NCBI GenBank assembly: GCA_038323965.1
Contig: JBBQHM010000088.1
Span: forward strand, 1 to 9,468
DNA length: 9,468 nucleotides
Source: JBBQHM01 sp038323965
GTDB lineage: Bacteria > Verrucomicrobiota > Verrucomicrobiia > Chthoniobacterales > UBA10450
Reading direction: 5' to 3'
Made by a program: the position numbers and the translations under genes. Positions within the stretch are counted from its first letter, which is position 1; each line of letters starts with the position of its first letter. Positions 7,344 through 9,468 of the stretch are shown piece after piece. The notes beneath the pieces are model-generated. The model was not told where the DNA came from. It worked only from the letters and a program-made list of their open reading frames with translations, and ran no database searches.

Positions 7344-7355
7344 TTCGGCGCCGAA
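7344..7355. repeat. 12-bp perfect palindrome upstream of sixA
   Basis: TTCGGCGCCGAA is an uninterrupted inverted repeat that ends 22 bp before the sixA start codon. In RNA it would give a 4-bp stem with a GCGC loop, too weak and T-poor for a terminator. It could be a dimeric-repressor site or part of the preceding repeat element. Chance is also plausible in GC-rich DNA. Confidence 0.4.
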
Positions 7356-7370
7356 GCTAACCGGAGCTAA
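7351..7370 (+). repeat. 10-bp tandem duplication containing the sixA ribosome-binding site
   Basis: CCGAAGCTAA and CCGGAGCTAA are adjacent and differ at one of ten positions. The second unit carries GGAG (7363-7366), 11 bp before the sixA ATG, which is the clearest Shine-Dalgarno sequence in the window; the first unit has GAAG at the same place. A small local duplication appears to have produced it. Confidence 0.55.
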
Positions 7371-7377
7371 AAACGCC

Positions 7378-7848
7378 ATGGTAAAGCACGTCTATTTCAT
7401 TCGCCACGGCGAAGCGGACTGGCCGGACTGGGACAAGCCCGATGACGAACGTCCGCTAACGAAGCGTGGACGCGCTGAAGTAAAGCGAGTTGCTAAATTT
7501 CTGGAGAAGCTTGGCGCCGAACCGCTCTTGCTCTTCACCAGCCCGCTCCCGCGCGCGACGCAGACGGCAAAAATCGTGGCGAAACATCTCTGTCTCGAGC
7601 TCGCGGAAGAACCGGCGCTGGGGAAAGGCTTTAACGCGGCGAAATTTCGCCGCCTGGTAGGAGAGCACGACGTTGCCAGCATGGTCATCGTCGGTCATGA
7701 ACCGGATTTTACGCGCGTCATCGATGCGCTTACCGGCGCCGACATTATTCTGGCAAAGGCGGGCGTCGCTCTTGTCGAGATGGAAGCGACGTTAGCGAAG
7801 GGGAAACTGCGCTGGCTTTTCCCGCCGCGGTTCGCCAGGCGCCACTAG
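7378..7848 (+). CDS. sixA: SixA-type phosphohistidine phosphatase (histidine phosphatase superfamily)
   Basis: SixA proteins are small cytoplasmic phosphatases that remove phosphate from phosphohistidine on phosphotransfer proteins. The 156 residues match the usual length (E. coli 161). Visible features are the N-terminal RHG motif with nucleophile H10 (YFIRHGEADW), the DDERPLTKRGR segment, the phosphate-binding R59 in TSPLPRATQTA, and the second catalytic histidine H107 in VIVGHEPDF. ATG 7378 has GGAG 11 bp upstream. It follows ppgK by 78 bp on the same strand, so it may share a transcript or have its own promoter. The C-terminus is basic (RFARRH). The superfamily is broad, so another phosphorylated substrate is possible, but short length and RHGEAD plus VGHEPD favour the SixA subgroup. 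Confidence 0.88.
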   Translation: MVKHVYFIRHGEADWPDWDKPDDERPLTKRGRAEVKRVAKFLEKLGAEPLLLFTSPLPRATQTAKIVAKHLCLELAEEPALGKGFNAAKFRRLVGEHDVASMVIVGHEPDFTRVIDALTGADIILAKAGVALVEMEATLAKGKLRWLFPPRFARRH

Positions 7849-7871
7849 GTTGAGCGGAAAATTGGCGCAAA

Positions 7872-7997
7872 TCAGTAACCCGGAAGAATCGCGAGCATTC
7901 CGAGCGTGAGATGAAGCCCGAGGTAGCCGTTTCGTGAAAGGCGATCCTCCAGGAACCTGATCGGCCGGCGGAAGAGTAGGCGAAAGGTTTTAACCAT
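7872..7997 (-). pseudogene. Short frame resembling the N-terminus of a PAP2-family phosphatase, probably a remnant
   Basis: ATG 7997-7995 overlaps the stop codon of the MFS gene by 8 bp, and the frame runs 41 codons to TGA 7874-7872. The peptide starts MVKTFRLLFRRPIRFLEDRL and includes RNGYLGLHLTLGMLAIL. That basic lead followed by a YLGLHLT-type entry into a first membrane helix is, from memory, typical of membrane PAP2 (type 2 phosphatidic acid phosphatase) proteins, which are about 200 residues or more. Here the frame ends inside the first helix. Only 23 bp separate its stop from the end of convergent sixA, so no frameshift can restore the catalytic domain. Either it is a truncated relic of a gene once co-transcribed with the MFS gene, or a small translationally coupled membrane peptide. 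Confidence 0.45.
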
Positions 7998-9186
7998 TTG
8001 CGGCCGATGACTGCTTTTGCGCGGGACCAATTCGTTGCAGCAGGAGCAGCGCGACCAACGCAAACGCGCCGCAAGTTACGAAGCCCGTCCGGACGCCGAA
8101 GAGTTGGGTGAGCAGTCCGATCAGGAGCGGTCCGACCATGTCGCCAAATTCTTTGAACGATTGGGCGGCTCCAATGCTCGCGCCAAGCTGACGTTTGGTG
8201 GCGAGTGCACTAACGAGGGTGTCACTATTCGTCCAAACGGTGCCAACTCCGATTCCTGCGACCACCACGATGCCGAGTAACGGCGTGCCGGAAAAGAATG
8301 TGATCGCGATAATGGCGAGTGCGGCCAGAAGCAGACCTGTGAACACCGTCGTTTGAATCGCTACTTTGTCCGCCAGGTAACCGGCCAGCGGCTGGATAAG
8401 TAAATAGCTAAAGGTAGCGACGCTGACCACCGTGCCAGACGCAAGCGGCGAATAACCGATGCCGTGCAGATAAACCGGCAGAAAGCCAAAGAGAATTCCC
8501 ACCATGAACATGTTGATCACGATAATGCCGTAGATCGGAAGTAAGCGTGGCTCCTTAAAAACGAGGAAGAATTGTTTTAGCGTCATCTCGTCGTCGTCCT
8601 CCTCTAACGAAACTTTGCGCGGCGCCGGAAGCAGGCCGCACAGCAGCAGCGCGACCGCTCCGACCGCTGCGGAAACGACGAAGATCATGGCGAAGCCGTA
8701 ACCGTGCACGATGAATCCACCGAGCGCCGGCGCAATCACGTAGCCGGCACCCTTGATCGCATTGTAAATGCCGAAAGCTTTACCGCGCCCGTCGACGAAA
8801 TATTCCGCAACGAGAGAGATCGATACCGTAGAGAGCGCGGCTGCTCCAAGTCCCTGCACGAAACGCACCAACAAAAGCAACCTGGGACTAACCACAAGAA
8901 AGAGCAGCGACCCTAGGATGAAAATGACGAGGCCTGCGAGTAGCGTCAGCTTCATGCCGCGCCGATCGGCCAGGAAGCCGGCGAGTGGCTTCGCGAACAG
9001 TTCCGCGAAATCATAAACCGCGATCAGTAGTCCGATGACGAATGCGCCCGCGCCAATCGCTTCTGCATACGGTGGCAGGTTCGTGGCCACGATGTGCGCT
9101 CCGAACGAGGTGACGAAGCCACAGAGCGCGAGGATGAGAAGATACCGATATTTGGGTGTCGGCCTGGTCACGGTCGCCACCGTCAC
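7990..9186 (-). CDS. Major facilitator superfamily transporter, probable drug/metabolite exporter
   Basis: This 398-residue inner-membrane protein shows the alternating hydrophobic segments of a 12-helix MFS carrier. MFS motif A between helices 2 and 3 is clear: GFLADRRGMKLTL (70-82), preceded by DFAELFAKPLA. A degenerate copy in the second half, GYLADK (269-274), marks the internal duplication. The central loop is cytoplasmic and acidic, with EEDDDE (195-200). VRFVQGLGAAALSTVSISLVAEYF (107-130) resembles helix 4 of DHA-type drug:H+ antiporters. The substrate cannot be read from the sequence. GTG at 9186-9184 is the first start after an in-frame TAG; later GTGs at codons 3 and 6 are alternatives and none has a clear Shine-Dalgarno. 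Its 3' end overlaps the PAP2-like frame; I see no functional link to the phosphate genes. Confidence 0.9.
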   Translation of the reverse strand: MTVATVTRPTPKYRYLLILALCGFVTSFGAHIVATNLPPYAEAIGAGAFVIGLLIAVYDFAELFAKPLAGFLADRRGMKLTLLAGLVIFILGSLLFLVVSPRLLLLVRFVQGLGAAALSTVSISLVAEYFVDGRGKAFGIYNAIKGAGYVIAPALGGFIVHGYGFAMIFVVSAAVGAVALLLCGLLPAPRKVSLEEDDDEMTLKQFFLVFKEPRLLPIYGIIVINMFMVGILFGFLPVYLHGIGYSPLASGTVVSVATFSYLLIQPLAGYLADKVAIQTTVFTGLLLAALAIIAITFFSGTPLLGIVVVAGIGVGTVWTNSDTLVSALATKRQLGASIGAAQSFKEFGDMVGPLLIGLLTQLFGVRTGFVTCGAFALVALLLLQRIGPAQKQSSAANG

Positions 9187-9308
9187 GATAACTGCCGGGC
9201 GCGTCGATAACTAGCGCTACCGACCAAATTTTCCGCAAAGGAGTCCGCGGGAACCGCAGGCGCAACGGGGCGACGATTCGTGCTGCGCGTCGTACGGCGT
9301 CGGCGAAG

Positions 9309-9468
9309 CTAGAACGGCAGAGCGTTCACCGCGTCGAAGGCTTGAAGCATCGGCCACGCGGACATCGCCATCAGCACGCCAAAGAGCAAAAGTTCAGCGA
9401 TGAACTGAAGATGCATTTCGCGGCGGAGATAGGGACGACTGAGATCGCGGAAACGCGCAGGTTGCGCC
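9309..9468 (-). CDS. C-terminus of an unrecognised small membrane-associated protein (partial)
   Basis: A minus-strand frame enters from the right edge and runs 52 whole codons to TAG 9311-9309. The visible peptide has a basic stretch (ARFRDLSRPYLRREMH), one hydrophobic segment QFIAELLLFGVLMAMSAWPM that could cross the membrane once, and a short tail ending DAVNALPF. An internal ATG would leave a 35-residue peptide, but the open frame upstream suggests a longer protein beyond the window. I do not recognise the family. It lies 122 bp upstream of the MFS start on the same strand, so co-transcription is possible. The GC-rich third positions look like coding sequence, but this is weak support for so short a stretch. 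Confidence 0.45.
   Translation of the reverse strand, partial: AQPARFRDLSRPYLRREMHLQFIAELLLFGVLMAMSAWPMLQAFDAVNALPF

Noticed and set aside
9270..9290. CGACG...CGTCG stem of 5 bp with a 12-base loop, considered as a terminator for the right-edge gene
   Set aside because: The stem is short, the loop long and there is no T-run in either direction, so chance is sufficient.
9187..9308. Search for a promoter, small RNA or small gene between the right-edge gene and the MFS gene
   Set aside because: Short frames on the minus strand end quickly or run into the MFS gene out of frame, and no convincing -35/-10 pair or structured element was seen.
1..9468. CRISPR array, tRNA, rRNA, transposase, phage or toxin-antitoxin genes
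   Set aside because: No regularly spaced repeats, no cloverleaf-like or rRNA sequence and no matching protein motifs were found on either strand.

Overview
The window carries a phosphate-uptake and polyphosphate locus from a bacterium with moderately high GC (roughly 58-60% by eye). No rRNA, tRNA or taxonomic marker is present, so the source is uncertain. The compact gene order, weak Shine-Dalgarno sites, enlarged PstC and the ppk1/ROK/sixA neighbourhood made me think of a soil Verrucomicrobiota-like lineage. That is a low-confidence guess from memory.

Layout. Positions 1-179 hold the Pro/Ala-rich C-terminal tail of a plus-strand gene that ends 8 bp from the convergent phoU. Positions 188-4283 (minus strand, transcribed pstC > pstA > pstB > phoU) are a tightly packed high-affinity phosphate ABC transporter operon: pstC and pstA abut, pstA/pstB overlap by 7 bp and pstB/phoU by 4 bp. 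No pstS is in the window. Positions 4284-4393 are a 110-bp divergent promoter region with an 11-bp-period direct repeat that resembles a Pho box. Positions 4394-7848 (plus strand) hold ppk1 (polyphosphate kinase), a small ROK-family sugar kinase that looks like polyphosphate glucokinase and overlaps ppk1 by 4 bp, and a SixA-type histidine phosphatase. A 78-bp gap before sixA contains a REP-like dispersed-repeat candidate, a 12-bp palindrome and a 10-bp tandem duplication. Positions 7872-9186 (minus strand) hold an MFS exporter whose stop overlaps a 41-codon frame resembling the N-terminus of a PAP2 phosphatase, probably a remnant. Positions 9309-9468 hold the C-terminus of an unrecognised small membrane protein. 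The gap at 9187-9308 shows no convincing element.

How it fits together. PstCAB imports orthophosphate and PhoU restrains uptake and signalling. PPK1 stores phosphate as polyphosphate, and the ROK kinase probably spends polyphosphate on phosphorylating glucose. SixA removes phosphate from phosphohistidine. A shared Pho-like control site between the two divergent arms would couple import to storage. The parts are all known families. The less ordinary points are the roughly 200-residue periplasmic insertion in PstC, the possible shared Pho site, the coupled ppk1/ROK/sixA module, and the repeats and gene remnant around sixA. I see no wholly new system.
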